From Mastigias papua (Eukaryota; Cnidaria; Scyphozoa; Rhizostomeae; Mastigiidae), in NCBI GenBank assembly GCA_964019165.1, contig OZ025270.1:6798644-6862643 (forward strand): a stretch of 64,000 nucleotides of DNA. The letters are read 5' to 3'. Below, piece by piece: positions 1 to 12,600 of this stretch. Under the pieces are notes generated by a model, which saw only the letters and a program-made list of their open reading frames with translations, had not been told where the DNA came from and ran no database searches. Both the position numbers and the translations under genes were made by a program. Each line of letters starts with the position of its first letter. The stretch's first letter is position 1.

Positions 1-19
1 GATATGATATAAGAGAGAA

Positions 20-807
20 TTAGGTAAAAATGAGGTTTGCTATGCTTTTTTCGAAAGTTTTCAAAGTGGGGGACAATTTTGATTCTAAGCTGAGACAATT
101 CCACATTTTCGCGTCTTTATATGAGAAGCATTTTTGCCCATTTGTAGATTGTCGCATGGGAATCTCTATATCAGATCTTGTATGTCTTAATTCTCTCTTA
201 CATGTATCAGAGAGTCTTGAGAACATTTCTGTATGGTACGTGGGTACCAGATCTTTTTTAGATTTGTATATCATACTCAAAGTCTCCATTTGAATAATTT
301 CACTAACAGTGTGCTATCCAAGTTTCTTAATGATAAGCTTTGCAGAAGCAACATATTTATTGCTATTGACTATTCTTGCAGCCCGATTCTGAAGTTTCTG
401 TAATTCGTTTATTGCTGTGGAACCACAGCTTCCCCATACAGGGCAACAATATCTAAAATAAGGTTCTACAAGACTTTTATACATGCATTGTATACTGAGA
501 AGAGAGAGATACTTTTTGGAGTATTTCAACATCCCTATTCCTCCAGAAGCTTTTTCTTGATAGTAGAAATTTGTTCTTTCCAGTTCAAGTGTTGATCAAC
601 CATTACTCCCAGGTATTTTGCCTGTTTTATGATAGAAACAGTTTCATCCCCAACATTGAAGAGAGGCTTTACTCCCCTTAATTTTTTTATGTCGTTCAAA
701 CGCTTACTACCGCCTATCACAAGACTTTGTGTCTTGGTCACATTGAGGGACAATTTGTTTGCATTAAGCCAAGATTTAAGGTATCCAGGGTCCTCAAAAA
801 CTAGCAA
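20..807 (-). mobile_element. LINE (jockey/CR1-like) 3' remnant, reverse transcriptase C-terminal part
   Basis: Three consecutive minus-strand reading frames (807-535, 532-314, 289-20) read as the end of a non-LTR retrotransposon polymerase. The first has the post-catalytic block LKSWLNANKLSLNVTKTQS followed by KYLGVMVDQHLNWKEQI. The second has YKSLVEPYFRYCCPVWGS and LQKLQNRAARIV, the usual thumb-region signature of jockey/CR1-type elements. The third is the C-terminal tail with a KMWNCLS-type motif. Frame changes between the pieces, and loss of the catalytic FADD/YADD region, show that it is dead and 5'-truncated. The element may continue to the left of the window. Family assignment is from motif style; the exact clade is not determined. 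Confidence 0.85.
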
Positions 808-830
808 CAGTAATCTAACTTAATAAAGCA

Positions 831-1154
831 GCAATTGACTAGTATAGTGTACTGCGCAAACTATTAATGTTAATAACAAGAGTCAGAAAACGAATAACAA
901 TAAAAGTAACAACTATTGCAAATGATGTATTCATAAGTCCCGAATAGACGGGGAGGGGGTTTAAATAGTAGGGGTTGGAAATTTCCTCACAACCTAATAA
1001 ACGGGGGGGGGGAGGTTGGAATAACCAGAGTGGGTGGAAAATATCACTATTGATAATAGTTATGGATGAGTTTCACAACTCGTCTCAACTATAGACAAAA
1101 TGAAAAGCACGATCTCTCACGCTGCTTAATACTCAGTTGAAGTACAGACACAAA
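831..1154. other. intergenic, no gene seen
   Basis: No coding frame or repeat boundary was recognised. The only texture is several short G runs near 949-1016. Confidence 0.5.
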
Positions 1155-2214
1155 AGTCATTTACCGGTAATTTATTAAGTCTTCAATAATTTACAAATAT
1201 CTCAGCTTATGTACTATTTCATTCATGCCGTTGCGAAATTCTCATTCAAATAGCAGGATTTTACGTGCGTACATAAGTTCCACTGTTGGCTCTGCAAATT
1301 TGTTCATGTTACAAAACATTTGCAGTCCTTGGCCCTCAATCTACCCGAATGATGACAAAAATGCTCACAGCGTTCTATTACTGAATATTCAGAGACTGCA
1401 CGGGATGTAATCGAGGGGCAACAGCTGCAAAATGCTGGCGCAACTGTTTGACTGTTTATAACGACAACAGTCCTGTAAATCGATAGCAATAGATCCATTG
1501 CAGAAGGAATATAAAACATTTAACCTGCCTGTAACAAATAGGTTCTTTGTTAACATTTCTTTTGTTAAGACCTCATTTTTCAGCGTATGAAACGACGACT
1601 TTTGATGTTGTTTTTCGACTACTCGAATTACAGCACACCTTAATCTCAATATCAACTCTCCAAAAACACCTTACTCAATATAACATTTGTCAAAGTAAAT
1701 TAAATACTTTTAAATAAAACAATGAACATGCTTGCTACATCACGCGTTCACAACGCCCCTGGGAATACATAACAAAGACAATGCACCAACACTACGCATA
1801 AACGTCACTGAACAGACAACGACAACGACACAACATAAACACATAAGACATACAGATATTCCAACCGATCTTATTCAAAAAACGGGAGGCTTTCCGAAAG
1901 AACAAAAATAATCGATTTTCGCACGATCTTGCCTGCAAAGCCTAATTGTGGCTATGTTGTTTTTATTGCTGCTACGATCGTTGCCAAAATTACTTGGAAC
2001 ACAACACATTTCTGAGAGTAAACGGCATGATATTGACACAACTAGTTCTCATACTAAACGAGCCGTTTAAGTGATTTAAAGCCCTCTCTCCCCAAAAAAC
2101 AATGTTGGATTCTGTAGATAAGACGTTGCTACACGTGAAAACGATCGACATCTACGAGACACCAAGCGTATAATCACATCAACACAACATTGTACGGGGG
2201 AGGGGGAAAGCTAG

Positions 2215-2610
2215 CATAGTTGCCAAGTTTTGGTTGTCAAAATTCTGGAGAATTGGGTGAGGCAAATTTGTCAGTCATAGAGATGGGGTGGGGCTGTGCC
2301 ACCACTGCCGTGCAGTTGTTATGGAAACTATCAATACATTGTAACATCTAAACTACCAACAGAAAATAAGTAGATCAAAACCACAAAAGCAATGGTCCTA
2401 GAAATGACTAGTTTTGAATAAGGGGACTGATGAAGAATGTTCATAAATTGCCAAGCTCCAGTATGTTTTCAGATAGAGGACTCTTTGTGTTTCTTCAGAC
2501 TGAAAGGAATGCTGGAGATTTTACGACATTTTACCATTGCTGGAGGTTGTCTGGAGATAGCACTGAAATGCTGGCGTCTCCAGCGGAATGCGGGAGACTT
2601 GACAACTATG
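2215..2610. mobile_element. MITE, 396 bp, CATAGTTG termini, 6-bp AGCTAG target duplication
   Basis: The left end reads CATAGTTGCCAAGT and the right end is its inverted partner ACTTGACAACTATG. Both ends are directly bordered by AGCTAG (2209-2214 and 2611-2616). The interior has repeated GCTGGAG/GTCTGGAGA words but no convincing gene. Superfamily is uncertain; the duplication length could suit a hAT-like element. Confidence 0.55.
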
Positions 2611-2712
2611 AGCTAGGCAGGGAAAAGTGTGAAAAATTTGCAATTCGTTCCTACAATTTTAGCAACGATTGTAGTACCGGATCAGCTGATCGCATCATCA
2701 AGTCATCATCAA

Positions 2713-2793
2713 AATGAATGAATGAATGAATGAATGAATGAATGAAAGAATGAATGAAAGATTAATGAATGAAAGAATGAATGAATGAATAAT
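2713..2793. repeat. (GAAT)n microsatellite
   Basis: Tandem GAAT/ATGA tetranucleotides with a few interruptions (AAAG, TTAATG). Confidence 0.9.
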
Positions 2794-2879
2794 AAGAAAG
2801 CGCTAATTGTGAACTATTTTGATCAACTGAAATAAAAATACAAGAAAGTGCGATCTAGTGTGAAAAAATGATCAATTTA

Positions 2880-2962
2880 GGAAAAACCGGGAGGTCATGA
2901 AGTGAAAACGGGAGGCCGAAAACCTGGATTGAAAACGGGAGGTTTCCGGCCAAAACGGGAGA
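2880..2962. repeat. short AAAACGGGAGG repeat cluster
   Basis: The word AAAAC(C)GGGAG(G) occurs four times in about 80 bases (near 2884, 2907, 2933 and 2954). A single related copy lies near 1879 inside the same long-inverted-repeat element. This is low-order internal structure of the element, not a gene. Confidence 0.6.
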
Positions 2963-3228
2963 GTTAGAATCTCTGGATATATCGTAACACTGTCGTCACA
3001 TTTCAAGAAGGCAAATAACTAAAACTATCAAGTTAATGATCACGTCTGTGATCAAGCTTTCCTACACATGCAGGAATTTGCAGATTTGCAGAGTCAAAAG
3101 TAGAACTTAAGAACGCACGTAACGTCCTGCTATTTGCATAAGAAAATTCTGCAATAGTATGAATGAAATGGTACATGAACTGAAATATCTGTAAATTATT
3201 GAAGATCTAATAAATTACCGGTTAATGA

Positions 3229-4377
3229 TAGCAGCGGTTCAGCTTTCTAAAGCCAACTACTTGCAGTTCAGATATTGCCTTCCTTGCAGTGAAGCGAGTT
3301 TCTGTACCCACCAGACAGAATTGGCCTATCATAATTAACATTACATAAAGGTCATGTGACGAGCTGTAGAGTCTTATTGGGAGAAAATTTACTTGTTGCT
3401 GCTCTATTTAATTTGATGAATAAGTTTCTCTATTGCTTGAATGTTATTAAGTTTTCTTGTGTATGGGTTTGATTGTATTTATTGCTCAATCTTGTTCTTA
3501 GCATAGTGTATTTATTTTAGTTCTTTTCTAAATATGGGGCTTACTCCGTTCCCTAAACATAGCTGTCTTAAACGAAAGGGCACATGTCTAGCTGTGTCTT
3601 TATGAGTTTCTTGAACTCATAATATGTTTTGGGTTTGGCTTTACAGAGTCCAATGCCTAGGCCTGCCCGAAAACCCCAACCCAAGACATGTTTGCGCGAT
3701 ATTTGATAACCCTTGGTAGGATCTTCATGAAGCTAGTTTTTAGAATTGTATTGATTAAATGATGATGGTCACCAAAAGCCTGTTTTGAAGATCTGACTGT
3801 CCTGAAAACTATGCTTTCCATTTGTAGGAAAGAGGTCGACATATCTGCCGGAAAGACATCTGAAACAAGTTGGAATGTTGACCGTACTGAACAGTTCTAT
3901 TTGGTTAATAAAATAAGTACAGTTAATGCAGGATCATTAGCCTCGAAAGTTGAAATCGCAAATATTAGACTGTTTCTAGATCTGGAGAGATTGGTTCTTC
4001 ACATAACGTCTGCCTTTGTTGTTTGTTGTAAATTCTTGATAGTATCAAACCAAATGTTTCTCCTGAGAAACGACAAATTTTTTCAAAACGTTCACCATTC
4101 TAACTATTCCAATCCAAATCCCATCAACTTCTGTTTCTTTCCAGACGTCTACACGATTTATGGTAGGCTTTAACGTTTTTGTCAGGTAACAAAACAAACA
4201 AGCAACACATAAAGAATAGCTTTCATCATTATTTTCCAATGCAGCAGCACACATGCAACCATCTTCTCTAACATCTTGCGACGTTTGCGGTTTTTAAAAA
4301 TCAGTTTCTTAGGCAAAAGAACTCTGGTCATATTTACTGGCACCATTTTGAAATTGTCGCGTTGTTGTTCTCTTGCT
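3229..4377. other. no supported gene
   Basis: A 120-codon plus-strand frame (3811-4173) and a 61-codon minus-strand frame (3657-3842) exist, but neither has a recognisable motif, signal or coding texture. Nothing else was identified. Confidence 0.45.
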
Positions 4378-5436
4378 ATTACGTCGTTTCTAAAAAGGCG
4401 AGCACCCCAAGAACAGGCTGTACACCCCAAGAACACTCCATGAACATGCTATAAAACCTCAAATTGCAGGCTGAACACCTCAAAGATCTCAACAATATCG
4501 ATAAATTAATCCCAAATGACTTTGATCAATTGTTCACAAATAATTTTGGTGCGGGAAGGGCCATTTAGTAATCTGTTGTTGGTGTTATGACATCCATGCA
4601 TCTTTTTGCGCGCCAAAAGTACGAAAGAGGGTCAACGCAATGATCTGTCTTCCAAACGTTAATTTGATACAAAGAAGATCATATAAGCAACAAAGAGGTA
4701 CCATTTGATAGGAAAAGACAATCATTTATATGATTGTGAGAAGCGTAGCCCCTCAAATTCCCCCAAAAAAGTGCATCGGATGCCCTCTATTTCTGGGATA
4801 GATTTGCTGGCCTATGGTAGTCTCTATCCTTTTGCTCCTGTCGGTCCCCCTTGCCCCACTATCGTTCTGGCGTCCCTGACTTTTATTGGAAACTCGAACA
4901 ACTTATGTATAATAAGCATTGCACTATGCTATGTTAGCTGCTCTCCAACAGTTAAGCTTATGCTCTTTACTAAGACTTATAATTATTTCAAGTGTACAAG
5001 GAATTTTTCATTTTCCATGCGCAACCATTGAACCATAAAGATACTTAGGAATGAAGAATACTAGAACCGTGAAGAAGCTTAGAACTTTTCAAAACTGGAG
5101 CCGAAAATGTTGTTGGCCGAACAGTAAGAAACTTTCCTATTAGGTACCTCTGGACTTCAACTCGCTCTACATGTATTGACCCATGTTCGTACTTCTGGGG
5201 CGCAAAAAGATGCATGGATGTCACAAAAACAACAACAGAATACTAAAAGGGCCCTTCTAGCACCAAAATCATTTGTGAATAATTGATTAAAGTCATTTTG
5301 GAGTAATTAATTGATATTGTTGAGATTTTCTGAGGTGTTCAGCCTGCAATTTGGGGTTTTATGGCATGTTCATGGAGTGTTCTTGGGGTGTTCAGCCTGT
5401 TTTTGGGTGTTCGCCTTTTTAGAAACGACGGTTGCT
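4378..5436. repeat. fold-back element: about 240-bp inverted repeats around a 570-bp centre
   Basis: About 4378-4625 and about 5192-5436 are inverted copies. Both hold GCCTTTTTAGAAACGACG, CTTGGGGTG(TTCAGCC), a GAACATGC/GCATGTTC block, CAATTTG(A/G)GG and GATGCATGGATGTCA in mirror order. Within each arm a CTTGGGGTGTTCAGCCTG-like word is repeated with decay. The centre (4626-5190) has a 108-codon plus-strand frame without a known domain. No clear target duplication was seen, so this could be a long-TIR transposon or a simple inverted duplication. Confidence 0.65.
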
Positions 5437-6562
5437 ATGATGCTTCAACCTTTGAATTTAAAGCAACAAATTAGGACCAATGTTTTAATCGGGGTTGCAC
5501 TTGATGTGATCTGCTGTAGAACTAAACAACATTAGATTCAGCGCGTGAGAAGAACTTGACCATAGTCGCTTCCATGAGACAAATGAATCAAATTCTCTGA
5601 GCTCAGCAGGTTGACATCGATATTTTGCTTCTCTATACATAAATTAATGTACTGTTGTGAGAGCTTACCAGATGAAATCAAAATATGCACATGGCTCATG
5701 TAGCGAGCAGCCTTATGACTGGGAAAGAAAACAAGGTGTGGCAGGTACTTGCGCAAGATGAAAGAACTACAGGTATACCGTGGACATTTTATCGGGATAT
5801 TAGAATCAAAACTACGAAAAAGGGAGTCATGTATTTCGAATCAACTTTTATTTATGATATATCCATTATTATTGATAAAATCCTTATAAACAATTGTATC
5901 GTTATGCAGATAAAGAACTTCAATGGAGCACTGGATCATATAACTTTTGACTAGTAATAAACTAATAACCAATTCGATCTAAAATAAAACAGATAAGAAT
6001 ACAAATTAGTAAAATGCAAATCTCTGGCCTAGTGTCACAGCAATAAACATAACCAACAGAAATAAAACAAAACATGAACTAACGAAGATAATAAATATAT
6101 AAACTTACTTAATGGTGATTCATCCGTAGAATTCCTTTAATAATTATCAGTAATAAAACAGCAGTAATCAGTCCTTATTCCTCATAGCTTGCTTCCCGTG
6201 CAGCACACCTTTTTACAACACGCGCTCGGAGTGTCCAAATATGGAAATAAACAATAATAATCACCATCAGAGTTCATTCAAGGAAACAACAATTCCTTAA
6301 AGACGTTCCGGACCCATTTCGGTAACCACCATTAACATGAATGTATTTTAGGGGATACAGATAGGGTAAAGGAGTATTAAGCTAATAAACACCAAAAAAA
6401 GAAAGGCGTTAACAACTGTTCGATACAGAGTGCAAGATGAAGGGATAGCATTTGTCAATTAAAAGTAGGATGGCCTCTAAGCACAAGCAGACTTCATATA
6501 TAAGGAGATCAATATTGTTAAATGAAAGTCCGGGAGTGATAGCAAAATAAAAACATACAGGA
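5437..6562. other. no supported gene
   Basis: AT-rich sequence with short random frames only. No repeat border or motif was recognised. Confidence 0.45.
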
Positions 6563-7080
6563 GAGGGCTCTTAGAATCGCATACAAAAATAACAATTCTC
6601 AACTTAGAGAGCAGTTAGAAAAAGAAAATTCGGTATCTATGCATCAGAAGTACCTACAGTTGCTTAAGGTTGAAATTTACAAAACCAGAAATCAATCGAG
6701 TCCTCCGTTTCTGATAGAAATTTTTGACGAAAAGGCAGTACTGTATAAGCTAAGAAGCACGAGCAATCTAAATCTACCAAAAATGAGAGCCAAATACTAT
6801 GGTACAGATACAGTGAGGTTCATGGGTCAAAGAGTTTGGGAAAAATTTACAAAACAGAAATTAAGAATTCCAGCTCTCTGACGGTTTTTAAAAAACATCT
6901 GAAGTCAAAGAAATGCTGGCACTGCAACTGTAGGATCTGTAAGACTTTTATTTATGAATTAGGGTATTTATAATTTTCATACATGCCTTGTTGATCTTTT
7001 AAATCTCGCAAATAGCTGGCCTGAATTAGCTGTAACTTAGCTATTGTAAATAGCCAACAGTAAATCAAAAAATGTCATTA
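6563..7080 (+). mobile_element. LINE (jockey/CR1-like) 3' end: ORF2 C-terminus plus 3' UTR
   Basis: The frame starts in ERALRIAYKNNNSQLREQL and continues through MHQKYLQLLKVEIYKTRN, NLNLPKMRAKYYGTDTVRFM and GQRVWEKF. This is the characteristic C-terminal block of this LINE group in cnidarian genomes. After a stop at 6881 the reading continues in another frame with a CWHCNCRICKTF knuckle, so a frameshift is present. The tail 7011-7070 (AATAGCTGGCCTGAATTAG, then AGCCAAC) is shared with the LINE ending at 39.72 kb, which ties the two copies to one family. The element is strongly 5'-truncated and dead. Confidence 0.82.
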
Positions 7081-7396
7081 TTATATCTTATTATCTATAA
7101 AAATGGTATATTTGAAGTAAGAAGCGATAGTTTTTTGCTTTTGGGCGCTTTCTCGCTTCAGAGCCGCCATCTCAAGTAATTTCATTAATGTAGCTGTGTT
7201 TGTACTTATCGATTTCTCTTGAAATCTAAGCCATGACAAGCACGTATCAAGAGCTTCCATGACATTTTCTGGGGCTGACAGTGTATACCGAAGCATACCC
7301 CTATAATTCAATTATTATATTCAGACTCAAAGCACATTTGTAGGATATCAATCAACCGTTTGGATAATCGAGGTTCGGATAATCGCGGATGAGCTG
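7081..7396 (-). mobile_element. Tigger/pogo-type DNA transposon relic (transposase C-terminus plus one terminal repeat)
   Basis: The minus-strand frame 7311-7081 reads ENVMEALDTCLSWLRFQE, then LEMAALKRESAQKQKTIASY followed by FK. This is the C-terminal tail typical of Tigger/jerky-like transposases. Just beyond its 5' side, bases 7350-7396 hold two GGATAATCG words and end in CGGATGAGCTG followed by TA, a pogo-type terminal repeat next to a TA target. The catalytic DDE part is missing, so the element has been internally deleted, and the other terminus was not found. Confidence 0.72.
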
Positions 7397-7982
7397 TATT
7401 GACTTGAATGGCGGTATCAAGATGATAATTGTAAACTAGCAGAACCTTTGAGAGGAATCATCTCAAGAAATGCGGCCTTTTATTCTTCCATTAAACGATC
7501 GTGGAAAAACTTATTTACAGCATCATTTAGTCACTTGACAGCGCTAGCATATTCAACCTCGTTTCAGTTCAACTCTACTCAGTTAATTTGCAAAGTATAG
7601 GTACGTGATAGATATGCTGGAACGTGCTGATAAAGGCTGAGAAGGCGAAGCGGACATGCCCGAAACACGAATCCATGTCCCTTTTACTTCTCCACGGAGG
7701 CCCTTCACAACAATAATCTTGGGAGAAGGTGACCTGTGCGTAATATTTGTAATCGGAATTACGAATAACTGTGATTGATAATACTTATACTCCTGTGACT
7801 TTAAGTAGAGAAGAGTTTGACAGATAGATAGCGTGGTTTTCTACCTCGTCACTATTCCCCCTGGAATATTAAATTGGCGAAGAAGACTCAATATGAAACT
7901 GGAACAAATAAATGTTTATCCCTTGCCTATCTTCAGTCCTCTGTCCAATCCTACAACATTAAGCAAAAAATGATCCATGTGG
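7397..7982. other. no supported gene
   Basis: No motif was recognised. Part of it could be the unreadable 5' region of the gypsy relic that follows. Confidence 0.4.
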
Positions 7983-9080
7983 GATAGACGATTTGAGCTA
8001 TTTAGAAACCCAAAGTTTCATAGACATGAGGCAGAATGCGCACTTTTGCTATACAAAGCAGATCGAAGGACTTAAAATATTTTAGAAACTTTAAAGATCG
8101 AGAGGTGGTTGATAACTATGACAGAGCTATTGAGCTAGTTGGTCCTCATTTTTCTCGTAAGAAAAGTATCGATTACGAAGTTTTCCAGTATCGGCAAGCA
8201 AAGCAACTTTCTGATAAAACGTTGATAATTTTGCTTACCCCTATGAAAACCTGCTCCTAGTCAATGGCGTAGCATGCCCTTCATAAATGGAGGTTTAAGG
8301 CAATTAATTACCAACAGAAACCTTAGCAAAAATTGGTGACTTACCTACAGGATCCCTTGTAAATTCACTACTTGTTTACACATTCAGATTGACAGGGATC
8401 AGTGGATTACACCTATATAATTTCTTATGGTGACATAGAAGGACCCACCATGGCTGGGTCTGATGCAACAAGAAAATTTCGAAATTCTACCCTATACAAT
8501 TGCTTAAAAACCACCTCCCAGACTACGTTTTGGCAGAGCAGATTTACCGAATAAGTATTGGAACATGTAAATTTATCAACAAAGTTCCAATAGATGTACC
8601 GAGCAATTTTCAAATTTGGGGGGACAGTGCCGAACAACCACACCCCTGCACGCTACATCCCTGTTCTTAACTGTGCCTTTCATGGTACATAGAAGAAATC
8701 AAAGCTGCCGCAATTCATAGCTGCTTTTCCAACCACTTAATACGAGTTGAATTGCGGGGAGACCGACTTTCTCTTTATTAATTGTTAGATATAGCAAGGG
8801 CACTCGAAACAAGTGAAATTCTAGCAGGTGGAATCGCAGAATCTTTTATTTACTCACATATATCACAAAAAACCCTAGTATGGTGTACTGAACGCTTCTA
8901 AATCCGACATAAGCCTTTAAGCTATCTACTCCAGGCACAAAGCTGAATTCTGTCATCAATGTGGGTATTTCTGGTGGCCTCACAAAAGTCTTGTACTGCC
9001 AAATAAAAACGTGTGCTAGCTGTGGCAATGCTAATCGCATTGCCCAGATTTGCCGTAATCGTGGTACCTCACACAACTAG
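7983..9080 (+). mobile_element. Ty3/Gypsy-type gag relic with zinc knuckle
   Basis: The frame 8036-8260 contains NYDRAIELVGPHF and YRQAKQLSDKT, matching the common gypsy gag pattern (YDRA..L..HF ... FRQA.Q...ET). Further on, in broken frames, come ARALETSEILAGGI (about 8795-8840), FCHQCGYFWWPHKS (about 8942-8985) and CASCGNANRIAQICRNR (about 9012-9062). The last is a CCHC knuckle whose histidine is replaced by arginine. The order (capsid-like region, helix, zinc knuckle) is that of one gag gene running left to right with many stops and frameshifts. No LTR or pol was found beside it. Confidence 0.72.
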
Positions 9081-9665
9081 TTGTCGAAGAAACTAGGATT
9101 CTCTCGACAAGTTATAGAAATTGAAATTGGCTTACAAGGTCCTTAATGATCTAGCACCAGTGATAGAAGATACAATGTGAAAAATTTTATTTTGATATCA
9201 AAGGAGACATTGCCGTCCTTCCACAAAAGAAAAGAAACAAATTAACTTCAAATTTCAGCTCAGAACGGTTCACTGCCGTAACTCGGAAAGAAGCAAGAGC
9301 TGTAGTAAAAAAAGACATCATATTATTGCCAGAAATACATCGCTTATCAAAAGGGTAAAATGTTAAGATTATGAAAATTATGATTATACTGAAAATGAAA
9401 CAAGGTGCACAAAATGAAAAAGTATGGTCCAAGAGGAAGAGAATAATGAGGAGAATAACGACTTAAGGTCTAAGTGATCACAGCAATCAAGAATCCAATT
9501 TCAAGATATGGAATAAAATATCTTTTAATCTAGTCAAATGAAGAATACCTGGAAAGAGAAACATTTGGTTTTCTTTTAATCTCATCCTTGATTTTGTTTG
9601 ATTTTTTATAGAAAAGAAAACCCTTGTAGTGATTTATGTTAATCATGCCAATAACATGTAAGAAG
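9081..9665. other. no supported gene
   Basis: AT-rich spacer. A short LAYKVLNDLAP-like peptide near 9125-9160 may be a LINE crumb but is too short to call. Confidence 0.4.
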
Positions 9666-12600
9666 ATTTAGAATGACATTAATGGCAAATGAGTCTCTGA
9701 ATCATACGTTTGATTTGACAATAAATCATACAGTTCTGTCGTAGATATTGAATATAGTTGGTAAGAGTGTCTTTTCATCTTCATTGCCACCATTAACCAC
9801 CAAGAATGAAGTAGTTCCGCAAACATAGACTTCGTCAAAACTACACTGATTTTGGTATGACTAATCCAAACAATGTTAGGTATGATTGAGAACAGGTAAA
9901 GTGCTTGCTTTCTTAGCAAACAAAAAAGAATAACAATGATTTTCTTGATCAACTAATCAGTGCAAAGCTTACTTTAGTGAATTTTTTACTTTAAAATGTG
10001 ACCAATACCTTAGGAATTTATTGATGCCTGTCCTGCCCTATTTACACAGTTCGAGCGCCATAAAAGAAACTTAATGGCTCAATTTTAGCGTCCCTTGTTA
10101 AGGTTGCAGAGAGGATCATTTAAGAGTGGGGCTCCTATCCGTTTCACTGATCAAGCCTTTGGTGTCTCCAAATGAAGGCTTATCTACATTACGAAGCTCA
10201 TTCAAACGATTTCGGCACAACAACCATTTGCAGTGCATAACTCGGGCTAATTCAACAGTGAGAAAAAGCAAATGTACATATAATTTCGATCTGACTACGC
10301 TGTGCAAAACAACAGTAAAAGTAAATCCACAAGCAAAATTTTATGCTGATCGTCCAACATAAATGCACTTAAATTATTGTTCCACTCTATGGGTATGCTT
10401 GGCTTCAATTTAAATCTATGCTTATTTTATGTTGACGTTGCTACTTGCTTCGATAGACCTAAGTTATACGTCAACTTGTGGGAAGATTACCAGATGTATT
10501 CAAATATACATGTGCTCTATGTCATGAGGATGGCTAGCGCTGGGAAAGTAAGCAAAGTATGGAAAGCATGTTTATAATGCTCGAAAACGGCAAATGCACC
10601 ACAAAGATTCTAGATAAACATATGGTCCGTGATAGATCTTCAGCTACTGTAGTTGTTTAAATCAAATGTGTAGAGCGTTTGAACGATTAATCCTGTGTAA
10701 GAAATTGTCACAGATTAGCAAAATGATTGAATTGTCATTTGCTTCGATAATCACTGGACACTACAAAAGAGATAGTAGAGATAATTTACTTCCCCAGCTT
10801 ATGAGAAATTGTCGAATTGTCCAAAAGAGTGAAAGGGCGTTAATGTTTAGTCCTTTAGAGAAGATAGTATTCAATTGAAGGAAGGGACAGTATAAGATCA
10901 TTTTGATAAATGACAGAGGTAATCCATTCTCTGATTACATAAATAAGGTCAATAATACTTAGTACTTTTTAGTATATAGGGTCGAAATCTATTTTAAGTA
11001 GCATTTTAGTATCCTGAGAGATTCTTTTATCAAAAGCTGGTATTGTTTATTTATATTCTATTTATTCATTTAGTTATTTTAGTTATTTCTTTTAATACCT
11101 GGACCACTAGTTATATAAATAACTTAGGTTGCAAGGTGTCCTTCAGTATACATAATTATATACATACACACACATACATACATACCAAATGCAGCAGAAA
11201 ATAGATTAAACCAGTCAACGCAGTTTGCAGTACGCAAGTTGAATTTAGATTAAGCTGGAATTCAGTAGTACTGTGAACTAATACAGCAAGTATGTCTTTG
11301 AGTTTAATGATTGCTTATCATAAAAGTTTAATGATTATCATAAAAGTTTATCATAAAAGTTTAAATTTGAGTTTAATGATTGCATAAAAGGAGGAATCTT
11401 GTAATACTCATGTTTTCATTTCTTGCTAGAGTAGTAGGAATAGGGCTTACACATCAACACCTCACTGGCATTTATTACTTTCATCGAATATCAAACAGAT
11501 CTGAGCTTCTTTAACTTGTACTTCGATAGTAATACAATCTATTTAACTCTGGTTCATTGAAAGACATAAAACGATAAGTCAAATAAACTGTGCAGGTGAC
11601 ATTGTGTGCTTAGGTTGGTACTATTCGAGCGGAAGTTTTACAGCGCTGTTCTGAAATCGGTTTGGGTAACGTAGGGGTCAATTATATGAGAATTTTCAGC
11701 CCGGGGTGGAATCTCAGCCCGACTAGCCGAGATGAAATTTGTGCGTTATTATGAGAGTTTTCAGCACGGGGTAGACGTATACTGAATTCGCGCCAACGTT
11801 CGATCGTCCTACGGGAAACTGTAGATAAATGTCTTATCTCATTGAACGAATGGCAAACCTACTAGAGGGTAATGAAATCCAACAATAGCTACTTCAACGT
11901 AGACAAGGGGAAACAATATAAAACCATGGCTATCATTTATAGAGAAACCCCCTCAAGTTCTCGACAACCTGACACCACTCCAATGACAGAGGAGCGAATT
12001 AAAGGGGAATTAAAACTTTAGAATTCGTGCTAATCTATTATTGCTTGAACTGTGCACAAGATGAGTGTGTGCCAACTTTAATTCTAAGTCTGGGCTGGAA
12101 AAAAATTCCGATTGCATGACAAATTTCATCATTATGTAGGGAAATATAAATGGTTCCAAGCTGTTTTTAACCTACCGTGATAAGGTTTTCGTCGGTGATA
12201 GATAAGCAAAACTAATGTGGATGGGGAGAAAGATTAAAGCTAGCAAAGAAAGAAGCGCTTTTCATTTTTATAAAACATTGCAACTTCTTTAATTTAATCA
12301 CATGACATAAATGAAGCAATAGTCACATACCATCAAGAGAACCTTTCAAAGTTGAAGACTGTAAAATGCACTCTTCATAACTGTCGTATCAGATAATCGT
12401 GGCTAAAATGCAGAGATCATTTGTGAGCACTTTCGAACTATGAGAACTAAGTAAAGTGGGGGTGAAATCTCTCTATCACTGGGAGCTCCCCAGTGAAAGG
12501 ATTTAATATTCTCCGATGACTCGTCATCTTAGCATCGATATTCAGTAAAGCATTGCTACATAAATGGGGGCTACCATTAAAATGAAAAATAGATTTAGAC

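Larger units (their letters stand above)
1155..3228. mobile_element. long-inverted-repeat element, about 2.07 kb
   Basis: Bases about 1155-1315 are an imperfect inverted copy of about 3080-3228. Both arms contain, in mirror orientation, AATTACCGGT, a TAAATTATTGAAGA block, ATGAATGAAAT and TCCTGCTATTTG. This is the pattern of a DNA transposon with long terminal inverted repeats, or a fold-back element. No target duplication was found at the outer ends, so the borders are approximate. The interior codes for nothing recognisable: minus-strand frames at 1304-1655 have no known motif. It carries a younger MITE (2215-2610), a tetranucleotide repeat and a cluster of AAAACGGGAGG motifs. Superfamily unknown. 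Confidence 0.6.

Noticed and set aside
3811..4173. 120-codon plus-strand frame
   Set aside because: No homology pattern, ordinary AT-rich composition, and an overlapping opposite-strand frame of equal quality.
9120..9180. LAYKVLNDLAP peptide resembling a LINE C-terminal region
   Set aside because: About 12 residues only, with no supporting neighbours.
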